A DNA stretch of 64,000 nucleotides from Kosmotogaceae bacterium (GTDB lineage: Bacteria; Thermotogota; Thermotogae; Petrotogales; Kosmotogaceae). The translations under genes were made by a program, and so were the position numbers. Below are positions 1 through 8,643 of this stretch, in pieces. The stretch spans positions 38,492 to 102,491 of the forward strand of contig JAFGAP010000197.1 in assembly GCA_016933635.1 (NCBI GenBank), read 5' to 3'. The notes under the pieces are model-generated. The model worked only from the letters and a program-made list of their open reading frames with translations. It did no database searches and was not told where the DNA came from. Numbering within the stretch: position 1 is the stretch's first letter; each line of letters opens with the position of its first letter.

Positions 1-58
1 ATCTTCTGACATTGATTTCAAAGTTTCCAGGTTCAAGAAGAGACTTTCTGCAGCTCAT
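1..58 (-). CDS. Partial gene downstream of hflC (N-terminus only)
   Basis: On the minus strand an ATG overlaps the TAA stop of hflC (TAATG) and is preceded by an AAAGGAG ribosome binding site with good spacing. The frame then stays open for 19 codons to the window edge. The strong site and the coupled overlap make a real gene likely. Too little protein is visible to name it. It would be the last visible member of the recN-HEAT-murB-hflK-hflC operon. Confidence 0.55.
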   Translation of the reverse strand, partial: MSCRKSLLEPGNFEINVRR

Positions 59-918
59 TATTCTCCTTTGGACAGTTTGTCAATGAAATCCATAGCAGGA
101 CCCAAAATATAATTCGCATCTCCAAGAGTGTTCTCATAGACTTCGAGTCTCTTCATGAATTCATAGAAATCCGGGTCTCTGTTGAAGGCCTCAGCATAGA
201 TTGAAAGGGCTCGAGCATCACCTGTTCCGATCATAATGTCTGCTTCCTTCTGGGCTGTGGCAATCGTAATCTGTGCCTCCTTATCTGCCTCTGCTCTCAA
301 CTTCTGTGCCTCTCTATTCCCTTCGGCCCTTATTAAAGAAGCCTCTTGTATTCTCTCCGACTTCATTCTCTCGAAGACAGCGTTTCTATTTTCATCGGGC
401 AAATCGGCTCTCTTAACACGAACGGATATTATTTGAATTCCGAAGTCCTTCATATCATTTGCAGCAAGACTTGTGATTTCATCAAGGACATCCGTTCTTT
501 GTCCGGAAATGATCTCGTCGTAATCGAGTTTTCCAAATGTGTTTCGAACGTGAGAGTACACAACATCGTCAATTCTTGTAAGAGCACTCAGTTCGGATTT
601 CATTGTCTCAATGAATTTCCTTGGATCTACAATTCTCCATAAAGCAAATGTATCGGTCAGAATCGTCTTCTTGTCCTTTGAGTATATTCTCTCTGCATCT
701 ACGTCGTATATCTGAATGCGCTTGTCAAATTTCCTCACGTTGTCGATGAAAGGAGTCTTAGTATAAAGGCCGGCCTCTGTGATAGATTTCTGTATTTCTC
801 CAAACCTCAAGACAACAGCCTGTTCAGTTTCATCAATGATGAAGAAGAAACTCGGCAGAAGTATGACCGCTATTACTACGATAATCGCAACGGGAATAAT
901 GACTTTGTATTTCATCAC
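58..918 (-). CDS. hflC: HflC-type band 7/SPFH membrane protease modulator
   Basis: The protein has one N-terminal membrane segment (about residues 5-27), an SPFH/band 7 domain, and a charged coiled-coil tail rich in A-E-A-x-K/R repeats (about residues 185-240). Its 286 residues fit HflC. In characterised bacteria HflC pairs with HflK in a large cage around the FtsH protease and modulates membrane-protein degradation. It directly follows hflK, and its start overlaps the hflK stop (GTGATGA). Either the GTG at 918 or the adjacent ATG at 915 could be the initiator; an AGGGAG site precedes both. The HflK/HflC assignment rests on gene order and length. FtsH itself is not in the window. Confidence 0.9.
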   Translation of the reverse strand: MMKYKVIIPVAIIVVIAVILLPSFFFIIDETEQAVVLRFGEIQKSITEAGLYTKTPFIDNVRKFDKRIQIYDVDAERIYSKDKKTILTDTFALWRIVDPRKFIETMKSELSALTRIDDVVYSHVRNTFGKLDYDEIISGQRTDVLDEITSLAANDMKDFGIQIISVRVKRADLPDENRNAVFERMKSERIQEASLIRAEGNREAQKLRAEADKEAQITIATAQKEADIMIGTGDARALSIYAEAFNRDPDFYEFMKRLEVYENTLGDANYILGPAMDFIDKLSKGE

Positions 919-1892
919 CTCACGCTCCCTTCAAGATCAAGGAGTTTCAGAACACTGCTTTGATCGAGTACAACCGTCTTGCTTGCTTCCGAAAGAACCT
1001 TGTTCAGGGTCTCAAGATACATTCTCGTTCTTGTTACGTCTGGAGCCTTTTCATATTCCTCGAGAATTTCGAGGAATCTTTCGGCTTCACCTTCGGCATT
1101 GAGTATTCTTTCCTGTGCATAGCCTTCGGCGTCCTTAATTATCTGGGCAGCTTCTCCTTCGGCCTTTGGAATAATGTCGTTCGTGTACTTCTCGGCCTCG
1201 TAGATTAGCTTCTCCTTGTCCTGTTTGGCGCTATTCACATCGTCAAAGGCTGTGATGACTTGCTGAGGAGGAGCGACCTCCTGAAGGAAAACATTCTTCA
1301 CAATAATCCCTGTATCAAGTCTGTCGAGTTCTTCCTGAACCCTCTCCGCGGTTTTTACGGAAATAGTGTCCCTCTCGGTTGTCAATATCGAGTCAATAGT
1401 GCTCGAAGCAACTTCCTCCCTGAGAACCGATTCGGTCGTGAATCTTACGATATCTCCATCGTCTACAATAGTGAAAGCCAACTTCGCCGGATCACCGACA
1501 TAGTACTGTACAACCAGCTCGACCGAAACAATATTTCCATCCCCGGTAAGCATCAGGGACTCGTTTGCATAGGTCTGATAAGTTCCAGTTCTGATCGTCC
1601 GGAACCCGATCTCCTGCTTTCTCAGATTCGAAGTGTCAATGACGACTACACTTTCAATGGGAAAGGGCAGATGATAACCAAGTCCAGGCCCCACACTTTT
1701 CGTGAATTTACCGAATCGTTTTATCAGCCCCACCTGATCGGGACCCACAAGAAAGAAACCGCTCAAAAAGTAGACTACTACGATTGCAGCAACTACAAGC
1801 AGAAAAAATAGGCCGGACCAGAAAAAGCCTTTCTTTGGGTCTCCGTTTCCGGTAAAGTTATCTTCAGGTTCTTCGATTCTTACATCAACCAT
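915..1892 (-). CDS. hflK: HflK-type band 7/SPFH membrane protease modulator
   Basis: The 325-residue protein has a short acidic cytoplasmic leader (about 1-24), a transmembrane helix (about 25-50, ending near F-L-V-G-P-D-Q), an SPFH domain, and a helical C-terminal region. A G-P-G-L-G-Y-H motif near residue 70 is typical of HflK. It would form a hetero-oligomer with HflC in the inner membrane and regulate FtsH. The start ATG overlaps the TAA of murB (TAATG), so translation is probably coupled. No Gly/Gln-rich N-terminal extension of the proteobacterial kind is present. Confidence 0.9.
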   Translation of the reverse strand: MVDVRIEEPEDNFTGNGDPKKGFFWSGLFFLLVVAAIVVVYFLSGFFLVGPDQVGLIKRFGKFTKSVGPGLGYHLPFPIESVVVIDTSNLRKQEIGFRTIRTGTYQTYANESLMLTGDGNIVSVELVVQYYVGDPAKLAFTIVDDGDIVRFTTESVLREEVASSTIDSILTTERDTISVKTAERVQEELDRLDTGIIVKNVFLQEVAPPQQVITAFDDVNSAKQDKEKLIYEAEKYTNDIIPKAEGEAAQIIKDAEGYAQERILNAEGEAERFLEILEEYEKAPDVTRTRMYLETLNKVLSEASKTVVLDQSSVLKLLDLEGSVR

Positions 1893-2809
1893 TATTCAAC
1901 CTCCTTCCAAATTTCGATCTCGGTACTGAGAATGACACCTGTGGCCTCTTCAACTCTCTTTCTAATTGTCTCCACTAGAGTCAAAACATCCTTCTGACAG
2001 GCGCCTCCTCTATTTACAATGAATCCGGCATGCTTCTGCGAAACTTCGGCTCCCCCGACTCGCAAGGACTTTAAGCCAAGTCTCTCGATTGTTGAACCAA
2101 CGTAGAAATCCGGTTTGGGTCTCACGAAAACACTGCCGGCACTAGGGTATTCCAGTGGTTGCTTAGAAATTCTCTTTTCAAGGATTTCCTTCATCTTCCT
2201 TTTGATTTCAGATCTGTCCCCCTTCTCCAGCAAGAATTCAGCACTGACGACGATTCCCCCCACGGATTTGAATATGCTGTTTCTATACGAAAACCCGGCG
2301 TTCTTTGAGTCAACATCTATTACTTTACCCCTCCCGTCGAGATAAGAGACTCTATTCACCCGATCACCGATTTCCCCACCAAAGGCTCCCGCGTTCATCA
2401 ATATTGCACCCCCAACTGAACCTGGGAGTCCAGTCAAGAACTCAATACCCGTTAACCCTTCTGCCAGACAATGCCAAATGAGAGAGTTAATACTCGTTCC
2501 CGCCTGAGCAAAAACCTTGACCCCATCGCTTCTGAGTAGATTCAGATTCCTTGTTGAAACAATAACACCCTCATATCTATCGGGGCAAATCACATTTGAA
2601 CCGCCTCCAATGATTTTGTACGGAAGTTCTTCCGATTTCAACAAGTACAGGGCCTCGCTCAAAGACTCTACAGAATACGGTGAAACGAATACTCTGGCGG
2701 GACCACCAATCCTTATCGTCGTGTGCCACTCAAGCGGCTCTTCGAGCCTTACATCCGCTCCAGACAAATAAAGTGAAGCAAAGTAATCAGTTAGATTTCT
2801 TTCTGCCAT
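1892..2809 (-). CDS. murB: UDP-N-acetylenolpyruvoylglucosamine reductase
   Basis: MurB reduces UDP-GlcNAc-enolpyruvate to UDP-MurNAc with NADPH and FAD, the second committed step of peptidoglycan precursor synthesis. The FAD-binding N-terminal region shows T-T-I-R-I-G-G-P-A and I-I-G-G-G-S-N-V. A G-L-P-G-S-V-G-G-A loop, Y-R-N-S (catalytic arginine region), S-A-G-S-V-F (catalytic serine) and a C-terminal E-I-E-I-W (catalytic glutamate) follow. At 305 residues it is the shorter type IIb-like length. The start overlaps the upstream HEAT-repeat gene by 19 bases. Confidence 0.95.
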   Translation of the reverse strand: MAERNLTDYFASLYLSGADVRLEEPLEWHTTIRIGGPARVFVSPYSVESLSEALYLLKSEELPYKIIGGGSNVICPDRYEGVIVSTRNLNLLRSDGVKVFAQAGTSINSLIWHCLAEGLTGIEFLTGLPGSVGGAILMNAGAFGGEIGDRVNRVSYLDGRGKVIDVDSKNAGFSYRNSIFKSVGGIVVSAEFLLEKGDRSEIKRKMKEILEKRISKQPLEYPSAGSVFVRPKPDFYVGSTIERLGLKSLRVGGAEVSQKHAGFIVNRGGACQKDVLTLVETIRKRVEEATGVILSTEIEIWKEVE

Positions 2810-3408
2810 TGATAAAGCCTTTCAGCAATTTCCTTACCGTTATGAAGGCTTAGGAGATAGTTTTTCAGTTCATGCCTTTTGGCAAGTATCGAATGGATTC
2901 CCTCAAGAGCAAAGGACTTCGTAGATTTGTCGGCCATCTTGTTTCCATAAAGCCCTGCAAGAGCTTTGACGGCAACTGAAGAGTCTGTGTTGCTCAGTGC
3001 CATGATTAGTTGATCTTGTAGTTCAGCGTCATTGTTTTCTTCAAGCATCAATGCCAAGACATCTACTACTTTTTCGCCTTCTCCCAGTCGAGCAAGAGCT
3101 TCGTAGATGACAATCTGCGATTTCTCGTCATCGTATTCGTTGAGAATCTTGTAGAGATGCGGTACTGCTCTTCTATCACCAATCTCACCTGCCAAATCTA
3201 CCAGATAAAGCCTTGATACAGGGTCGATTTCTTCCGATCCAATCTTTTCGATAAGAAGAGGAACTACGTCCTTACCCATTTGAAGTAAAGCATCAAAACA
3301 GATTTGCGCTGTCTCACCGTCTTCGCTCACCAGCAGACCGAGTAGCACTGGAACGGCCTCCACTCCTTTTTCTTCAACAATTCTGTTTATCAATTCTTCT
3401 CTTTCCAT
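2791..3408 (-). CDS. HEAT-repeat protein
   Basis: The 205-residue, all-helical, soluble protein has at least four degenerate HEAT/PBS-lyase-type repeats with the recurring pattern A-V-P-x-L, for example around residues 18-50, 45-80, 80-110 and 115-150. No catalytic motif or signal peptide is visible. HEAT proteins are generally protein-protein scaffolds. It sits between recN and murB with an AGGAG site before the ATG. The function is unknown; the position suggests only co-expression, not a defined role in repair or wall synthesis. Confidence 0.8.
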   Translation of the reverse strand: MEREELINRIVEEKGVEAVPVLLGLLVSEDGETAQICFDALLQMGKDVVPLLIEKIGSEEIDPVSRLYLVDLAGEIGDRRAVPHLYKILNEYDDEKSQIVIYEALARLGEGEKVVDVLALMLEENNDAELQDQLIMALSNTDSSVAVKALAGLYGNKMADKSTKSFALEGIHSILAKRHELKNYLLSLHNGKEIAERLYQWQKEI

Positions 3409-3419
3409 TTTTCATACTC

Positions 3420-5009
3420 CTAATCTGGAATTTGACCACTCATTTCGTCGATTTCCCGTTCCTTGGAGCTGCCATGAAGCTCCTCGATCATGGAAATTGT
3501 CTCGTTGTGGACCTGCTGTTTTCTAACAACAAAATGCCGATCTGAACTCATAGCGATTTGCGGAAGATGGGTTATGACAATAGTCTGAATCTCCCTTGAG
3601 ATTTCCTCCAGCTTCCCCGATACTACTGCTCCAAGTCGTTGACCAACTCCAGAATCCACTTCATCAAAGACAATTGTTCTTAGATCGAGCTGATTCTTCA
3701 AAGCAGACTCAAGAGCCAATAAGAGCCTGGAAAGCTCACCTCCCGACGCAACTCTACCAATCTCCATTAAGTCCATACCGGGATTTGTCTTAACAACCAT
3801 GGTGACTTTGGATGTCCCGTAACTTCGCGGCATCTCTTCAGGCTTTAGATGAAACCTCAACTCCGCTCCCTTCATTCTGAGGTCCTCGAGGTGAAACCTG
3901 ATCTGCTCCTCGATTTCTTTTGCTCTGACCAACCTCTTCTGATCAAGGATTCTTCCCGTTTCCTTCAGAGCCGACAAAAGCTCTTCTTCCTTTTTCTTCA
4001 AGCGTTCTTTCCTACCTTCCAGCTCCTTAAGAGCTCCGTGCTCTTTCTTAAACTCCTCGAGTCTCACTAGTATCGTTTCAACAGAGTCTCCGTATTTCCT
4101 CTTCAAACCCTGGATAATGGTAATGCGATTTTCAATTGCATTGAATTCCTCATCATCGATCTCCAGAGTGCTTCTCTCTTCATCAATCCTAGTGTAAAGA
4201 GAATCGAGTTCTTCGAGAGCAATCTGAAGGTTATCTAGCCAATCCTTGTACCCAAAGTTGCTTATCTTTTCGACAGTTGCTCGCGCATCATTGAGAGAAT
4301 TATAGATAGATAGTTCGCCATCCTTAATAAGATCAGTGAGTTCTTGAAATGTCTCAAGTAGCATCTGGGCATTTCTGTATCTCGTATATTTCATTTCAAC
4401 GGCCTCGTCCTCGTGAGGTTGAAGATCTGCCTGTTCAATCTCCCTAATCTGAAATTCCAGAAAGTCCTTTTCCCTTTCAATCTGAGAAGGATCTACAACA
4501 AAGGAATCCAGTTCGCGTCTGATTTTGATGTATTCTGCATACAGCTCTGAATAACGGGTAAGGCTTATGTCTCCTCTAAGCGCGTGATCCAAAATCACAT
4601 GGTGTTTGGAATCGTCCAACAGGCTTATGCTACTGTGCTGAGAATGAATCTCGACTCTGTCACGAAAAGCTGACTGAACAATCTGTCTAGGCACCATCTT
4701 TCCATTCATTCTGTATATGGTTCGCTGTCCTGTGAAGCTCACACTAACAAGAAGCTGATCACCATCGATCTCTAATCCAATGTCTCGCAATTTAGAAAGC
4801 AACGAATCATCAACTGCAAAGTTACCTTCAACGCTGCCCGAGCCATCACTATCCCATTGCGGAGGAAAACCCAGCACCGCCCATAGCGCCTTAAGAAAGA
4901 CGGTCTTTCCAGCTCCAGATTCACCGGTTATGGCATTCATACCGTCTGAGAATTCAACATAGAAATCCCTAAAAGTCAGAAAGTCTTTCCCTGCCAGCGA
5001 AAGCAGCAT
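3420..5009 (-). CDS. recN: DNA repair protein RecN (SMC-like ATPase)
   Basis: RecN is a cohesin-like ATPase of double-strand-break repair. Visible parts are a Walker A motif G-E-S-G-A-G-K-T near the N-terminus, a long coiled coil (about residues 150-370), an ABC signature L-S-R-L-L-L-A preceded by V-A-S-G-G-E, and a Walker B/D-loop I-V-F-D-E-V-D-S-G-V-G. I placed the start at the internal ATG because GGAGGG lies 4 bases upstream of it. Candidate in-frame starts further upstream, up to 5030, lack such a site. The product is about 529 residues, within the RecN range. It opens the minus-strand operon and is divergent from rpmH. Confidence 0.93.
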   Translation of the reverse strand: MLLSLAGKDFLTFRDFYVEFSDGMNAITGESGAGKTVFLKALWAVLGFPPQWDSDGSGSVEGNFAVDDSLLSKLRDIGLEIDGDQLLVSVSFTGQRTIYRMNGKMVPRQIVQSAFRDRVEIHSQHSSISLLDDSKHHVILDHALRGDISLTRYSELYAEYIKIRRELDSFVVDPSQIEREKDFLEFQIREIEQADLQPHEDEAVEMKYTRYRNAQMLLETFQELTDLIKDGELSIYNSLNDARATVEKISNFGYKDWLDNLQIALEELDSLYTRIDEERSTLEIDDEEFNAIENRITIIQGLKRKYGDSVETILVRLEEFKKEHGALKELEGRKERLKKKEEELLSALKETGRILDQKRLVRAKEIEEQIRFHLEDLRMKGAELRFHLKPEEMPRSYGTSKVTMVVKTNPGMDLMEIGRVASGGELSRLLLALESALKNQLDLRTIVFDEVDSGVGQRLGAVVSGKLEEISREIQTIVITHLPQIAMSSDRHFVVRKQQVHNETISMIEELHGSSKEREIDEMSGQIPD

Positions 5010-5144
5010 ATATCCCTCCATCAACAGCAAAAAAAGGTAACTTTGATCTATCCGGTCTCTGAATCCATTATACTATCGATCAACAGCTGCATAAGAAATT
5101 CTTTCGGGGGCACTTTGAGTTAATCTGGCATCATTTTATGCCTT

Positions 5145-5171
5145 GACAGTGAAGGTTGCACTCCGTATAAT
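5145..5171 (+). promoter_or_regulatory. Sigma-70-type promoter of the rpmH operon
   Basis: A perfect -35 TTGACA and a perfect -10 TATAAT lie about 15-17 bases apart, roughly 35 bases upstream of the rpmH start. A GGAGG ribosome binding site lies between the promoter and the gene. This would drive rpmH-rnpA-yidD-yidC-jag and probably the cupin and fmdB genes. Both hexamers are seen directly; activity is inferred. Confidence 0.8.
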
Positions 5172-5206
5172 GTTCACTGTGACGCATCTATTGGAGGTTA
5201 TTAATC

Positions 5207-5341
5207 ATGAAAAGAACATACCAACCATCAAGAGTCAAAAGAAACAGAACACACGGCTTTCTTGTACGATCTCGTACAGTCGGAGGCCGAAGAGTGCTGG
5301 CAAATAGAAGAAGAAAGGGAAGAAAGAGACTGTCTGTGTGA
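5207..5341 (+). CDS. rpmH: Ribosomal protein L34
   Basis: The 44-residue, very basic protein begins M-K-R-T-Y-Q-P-S and contains the family core K-R-N-R-T-H-G-F and the C-terminal [13 protein letters not shown]. Length and sequence match bL34 of the large ribosomal subunit exactly. A GGAGG site precedes the ATG. The stop TGA overlaps the GTG start of rnpA. The rpmH-rnpA-yidD-yidC-jag order is one of the most conserved in bacteria. Confidence 0.98.
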   Translation: MKRTYQPSRVKRNRTHGFLVRSRTVGGRRVLANRRRKGRKRLSV

Positions 5342-5766
5342 ACCTCAGAGATCAGTCCCTTAGTAAAACCGAAAGGCTAAGACGAAAGGCAGACTTCGAC
5401 AGAGTCTTCAAAAAGGGAAAATCAATTGTTGACCCTTTTTTTGTTGTATTGTATATAAAGAGCGGTCTGCCTTTTTCTCGTATAGGGGTATCCATAAAGC
5501 GGAAATTCGGGAAGGCTCACCTGAGAAATCGCCTCAGAAGATTGGTAAAAGAGGTTTACCGGACTAATAAACCAGTCTTTCCCGAAGGGTATGATATACT
5601 TTTCATTGCAAGAAAGGATCTATCCGACCTGTTTAAGAAGAGAAAAGTTGGGTACTTTGATATTGCGCAAGTCATTAAACGAATCGCTGAGAAAATTGGA
5701 GAAACGTCCGATGAAAAAGATACTGCTGTTTCTGATAGATTTCTACAGAAAAAAGATCTCCCCTAG
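5338..5766 (+). CDS. rnpA: Ribonuclease P protein component
   Basis: RnpA binds the catalytic RNase P RNA and helps remove 5' leaders from pre-tRNA. The protein shows the N-terminal [12 protein letters not shown] pattern and the RNR signature ([14 protein letters not shown]). The GTG start overlaps the rpmH stop. Upstream in this frame a TAG closes the frame within rpmH, so the long rnpA-over-rpmH overlap known from Thermus is not present. At 142 residues it is slightly long, because the end runs 56 bases into yidD. Confidence 0.95.
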   Translation: MNLRDQSLSKTERLRRKADFDRVFKKGKSIVDPFFVVLYIKSGLPFSRIGVSIKRKFGKAHLRNRLRRLVKEVYRTNKPVFPEGYDILFIARKDLSDLFKKRKVGYFDIAQVIKRIAEKIGETSDEKDTAVSDRFLQKKDLP

Positions 5767-5953
5767 AACCCGCCCAAGATGCAGGTTTTCTCCCACTTGT
5801 TCAACATACACATATGAGGCAATAGAGAGATTTGGAGCTCTAAGAGGGCTAATTCTAGGCATCTGGAGAATACTCAGATGCAATCCCTTCAATCCGGGGG
5901 GGTTCGACGAAGTACCAGATCATTTCACGCTGTTGAGGAGGCACGAAAAATGA
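5711..5953 (+). CDS. yidD: Membrane protein insertion efficiency factor YidD
   Basis: The 80-residue protein contains the diagnostic [12 protein letters not shown] stretch, then [12 protein letters not shown] and a D-x-V-P end. YidD assists YidC-dependent membrane insertion. The start ATG opens [12 protein letters not shown], the usual amphipathic N-terminus. It lies inside the 3' end of rnpA, and the stop overlaps the yidC start as ATGA. Confidence 0.95.
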   Translation: MKKILLFLIDFYRKKISPRTRPRCRFSPTCSTYTYEAIERFGALRGLILGIWRILRCNPFNPGGFDEVPDHFTLLRRHEK

Positions 5954-7296
5954 AAAGAGCGATAATTCTGACTTTGATCTTCGTGACATTATTCACGCTC
6001 TCGGTATCGGGCAAGGAACTTATCACTCAGGAAGGCACCAGTACGCTCATAGTTTCCGGTAAAACTCTAAAGGTAACTCTGGATACCGAAAATGGTTTGG
6101 TACTAGGAGTAACAAGTTACGCCGACAATAAGACGGTTGAGTTTTACGTGTACAATGAAAGCCTTGGAAAAGACGGCTTCAACGTTTTCGACGTAGAGGG
6201 TACCGAGCTTCTGCCTACCTCCTTTTCATATGACAAAGATGAAGAAGGCAATGTAATAGTTAGCTTTAACTATGAGCAGGGTAGTAAGTCTTTTGTTATC
6301 CTGAATAGTCCTTACTACGATTTCAGAGTTGAACTGAATTTCAATCAGAAGATTGAAGTCGCTTTGCCTTTCATTTCCTACCAGAATCAGACGTTAGGAC
6401 CGGACTCCTCATACTACTTGACATATGATAAGTTCAGCGGCCAGAAGACGCTCTTCGCAATTACGTCAATGCAAGGAACATTCAAATTTCAGAGATACGA
6501 ATCGGAAACCGGTAGGAGCATTCTTGAATCTTTTGCAGGCCCTATGAGATTGATTCACGTGAAACAAGCTCTTCCAGAGCATTATGATGCTATTGTGAAA
6601 GACCTGCAAGACTTTGGAGGAGTTACCTTCTTTTCCTGGATTTATCATGGAATAGTTTACTTCCTTTTCTGGCTATATCAGTGGTCTGGAAACTTTGGTT
6701 GGGCGTTGATTCTTTTCACAATTGTCACCCGATTCATCCTCTACCCCTTATATCACATTCAAACTAAATCAATGCTAATGATGAGAATGCTTCAACCCGA
6801 AGTAGAGAGGATCAAGAAGAAGTATAAGGATCCCAGAAAGCAACAGGAAGCAATGATGGCTCTGTATAAGGAGAAGGGATACAATCCCGCTTCCGGTTGC
6901 CTTCCAATACTCCTTCAGCTGCCAGTACTGATACTCCTATACAATGCCATTCGATACTTCAGTGAAGTAATGGCATATACACCGGGCTTTTTCATTTGGA
7001 AGGATCTTTCAGTAGGTAACTTCGTACTGAACATACCTTTCATAATAATCACGGTAGTTGTAGGAATCTTCAGTTCATTGCTCACAGCTCAGGATGCAAG
7101 ATCTGCGAGATCGGGAGTAATCATGCAAGTTATCTTTCCGATCCTTTTCGCTACATTCCCATCTGGATTGCTGCTTTACTGGACAACCCAGAGTGTGCTT
7201 CAGTTCTTCATAAGCTGGGTAGTTTACAAGCGCCACGGCATAAAGGGACTGACTTTAAGACAGATGCTTAGTTTACCGGAAAAACCCGTGAAGTAG
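5950..7296 (+). CDS. yidC: Membrane protein insertase YidC
   Basis: YidC inserts and folds inner-membrane proteins alone or with SecYEG. The 448-residue protein has an N-terminal signal-anchor (about 1-20) and a periplasmic beta-rich domain of roughly 210 residues. The conserved insertase core follows, with several membrane helices and the cytoplasmic hairpin [25 protein letters not shown] is the family signature. The start overlaps the yidD stop; an in-frame upstream extension lies within yidD and was discarded. The periplasmic domain is shorter than in proteobacteria. Confidence 0.96.
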   Translation: MKRAIILTLIFVTLFTLSVSGKELITQEGTSTLIVSGKTLKVTLDTENGLVLGVTSYADNKTVEFYVYNESLGKDGFNVFDVEGTELLPTSFSYDKDEEGNVIVSFNYEQGSKSFVILNSPYYDFRVELNFNQKIEVALPFISYQNQTLGPDSSYYLTYDKFSGQKTLFAITSMQGTFKFQRYESETGRSILESFAGPMRLIHVKQALPEHYDAIVKDLQDFGGVTFFSWIYHGIVYFLFWLYQWSGNFGWALILFTIVTRFILYPLYHIQTKSMLMMRMLQPEVERIKKKYKDPRKQQEAMMALYKEKGYNPASGCLPILLQLPVLILLYNAIRYFSEVMAYTPGFFIWKDLSVGNFVLNIPFIIITVVVGIFSSLLTAQDARSARSGVIMQVIFPILFATFPSGLLLYWTTQSVLQFFISWVVYKRHGIKGLTLRQMLSLPEKPVK

Positions 7297-7327
7297 ATTT
7301 AGACATGCTCAGGAGGTGTTAGACAAA

Positions 7328-8035
7328 ATGAATCCAATTGAATACAAAGCCGAGACCGTTGAAGAAGCTATCAGACTAGCTCAAGCAGATCTCGGTGCCT
7401 ATGACGACGAAATGAAAGTCACAGTAAAAGAGAAGGGCTCCAAGGGCTTCCTGGGGATATTTGGATCTAGGGAGTCAATAATTGAAGTTTCCTTGTTGGA
7501 CAAACACTGGGAAAGAAAGCTTCACGACTTCCTTAAGGGTATTCTAAAGAATTTCGATGAAGAGACCTTTTCCGAAGTAAAACTTGTCGGAAGAACGTAT
7601 AGAGTAAGGATCGAAGGTGAAGAGGTTGCCAGGCTTATCGGAAAGCATGGAAAAACTGTTGCCGCTTTGCAGCACATTTTGAACATCTATGCAAACAGGA
7701 TGGCTCCAACGAAAGTCAATGTAACCGTTGATATCGGCGATTACAGACTTGAAAGAAAGAGACTGGTCGAAGAGATAGCACATAGGACGGCAAAGTCTGC
7801 AATATCCAAGAGAAGTAAGATCGTAATGGAACCGATGTTCGCCTTTGAGCGAAGGCTTGTTCACGAAGTAATTTCCCAGTATGAAGATCTGAAGAGCTAT
7901 TCAGTAGGATTCGAACCTTACAGAAAAGTTGTGGTCGAATACAGAGACAGAAAATACTCATACGATAAAAGATTTGATTCAAAGAGGAGGCGCTATGAGA
8001 GTGTCAGAACGAATTCTGATAGGCAGAGCGCTTGA
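7328..8035 (+). CDS. jag: Jag/KhpB RNA-binding protein (Jag-N, KH, R3H)
   Basis: The 235-residue protein carries an N-terminal Jag-N domain (about 1-50, with K-G-S-K-G-F-L-G-I-F-G). A KH domain follows with R-L-I-G-K-H-G-K-T near residues 105-113, then an R3H domain (R-R-L-V-H-E-V-I-S near residue 175). Related proteins bind RNA and influence cell elongation and division. The ATG follows AGGAGG by about 11 bases; a GTG inside the ribosome binding site was not used. The basic C-terminal tail overlaps the cupin gene by 41 bases. Confidence 0.93.
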   Translation: MNPIEYKAETVEEAIRLAQADLGAYDDEMKVTVKEKGSKGFLGIFGSRESIIEVSLLDKHWERKLHDFLKGILKNFDEETFSEVKLVGRTYRVRIEGEEVARLIGKHGKTVAALQHILNIYANRMAPTKVNVTVDIGDYRLERKRLVEEIAHRTAKSAISKRSKIVMEPMFAFERRLVHEVISQYEDLKSYSVGFEPYRKVVVEYRDRKYSYDKRFDSKRRRYESVRTNSDRQSA

Positions 8036-8363
8036 TGTCGAGCCTCGGTTTTTCGACACAGAAAACGTAAAGAGTGTTACTAAACGTGTACTGATTGGCA
8101 GAGAGAAAGGCGCCATGAACTTTGTAATGAGACTGTTTACTGTCGGAGAAGGCGGATATAGTCCTCATCACAGTCATCCATGGGAACATGAAGTCTTTAT
8201 CATCTCCGGGGAAGCAGCCGTTGTTACTGAACAGGGCGTGATCTCTGCTAGTGAAGGTAGCTATGTTTTTGTTCCCTCCGGAGTAAAGCACCAATTCAGA
8301 AACACGGGAAAAGGAGATCTGGAATTTCTCTGTGTGATTCCATCTTCAGCCGATGAGGAATAG
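7995..8363 (+). CDS. Cupin-domain protein
   Basis: The 122-residue, single-domain cupin shows motif 1 as P-H-H-S-H-P-W-E-H-E-V-F and motif 2 as P-S-G-V-K-H-Q-F-R-N. It retains three likely metal-binding histidines and the glutamate. The substrate cannot be told. GAGGAGG precedes the ATG, which lies inside the jag reading frame. The longer upstream frame has no ribosome binding site and was trimmed. Confidence 0.88.
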   Translation: MRVSERILIGRALDVEPRFFDTENVKSVTKRVLIGREKGAMNFVMRLFTVGEGGYSPHHSHPWEHEVFIISGEAAVVTEQGVISASEGSYVFVPSGVKHQFRNTGKGDLEFLCVIPSSADEE

Positions 8364-8409
8364 AATAGATACAGCTGATAGAAAAATTCGATGCGAAGGA
8401 GGGACTCAC

Positions 8410-8643
8410 ATGCCGTTTTACAGGTACAAGTGCGAGGATTGTGGAGAAGAAATCGAAGCCTTCCAGAAGATGTCAGATGAACCCCTTGCGGTTTGCCCAG
8501 CATGCGGGGGTCATCTTAAGAAACTGGTTAATAACGTGGGAGTTGTTTTTAAAGGCGGGGGCTACTACAGTACTGATTCGAAGAAGCCATCTGCCTCTAA
8601 GAGTAGTAACAAACCTTCAACTTCTACCAGTAAGTCTGAATAG
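8410..8643 (+). CDS. FmdB-family zinc ribbon protein
   Basis: The 77-residue protein starts M-P-F-Y-R-Y-K-C-E-D-C-G and carries a second pair C-P-A-C-G, a four-cysteine zinc ribbon of the FmdB/CxxC_CxxC_SSSS family. After the hydrophobic V-G-V-V-F-K-G-G-G-Y-Y segment comes the family's characteristic Ser/Lys/Thr-rich tail. The function is unresolved; FmdB-type proteins have been proposed as regulators. The gene ends one base before the convergent tsaD stop, with no room for a separate terminator. Confidence 0.88.
   Translation: MPFYRYKCEDCGEEIEAFQKMSDEPLAVCPACGGHLKKLVNNVGVVFKGGGYYSTDSKKPSASKSSNKPSTSTSKSE

Noticed and set aside
779-1208. Open frames antisense to hflK/hflC and similar shadows elsewhere
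   Set aside because: They lie opposite well-supported genes, lack ribosome binding sites and show no family motifs.
5042-5206. Possible replication origin next to rpmH-rnpA
   Set aside because: The rpmH region is near oriC in many bacteria, but I saw no DnaA-box (TTATCCACA-like) cluster and no dnaA/dnaN gene here.
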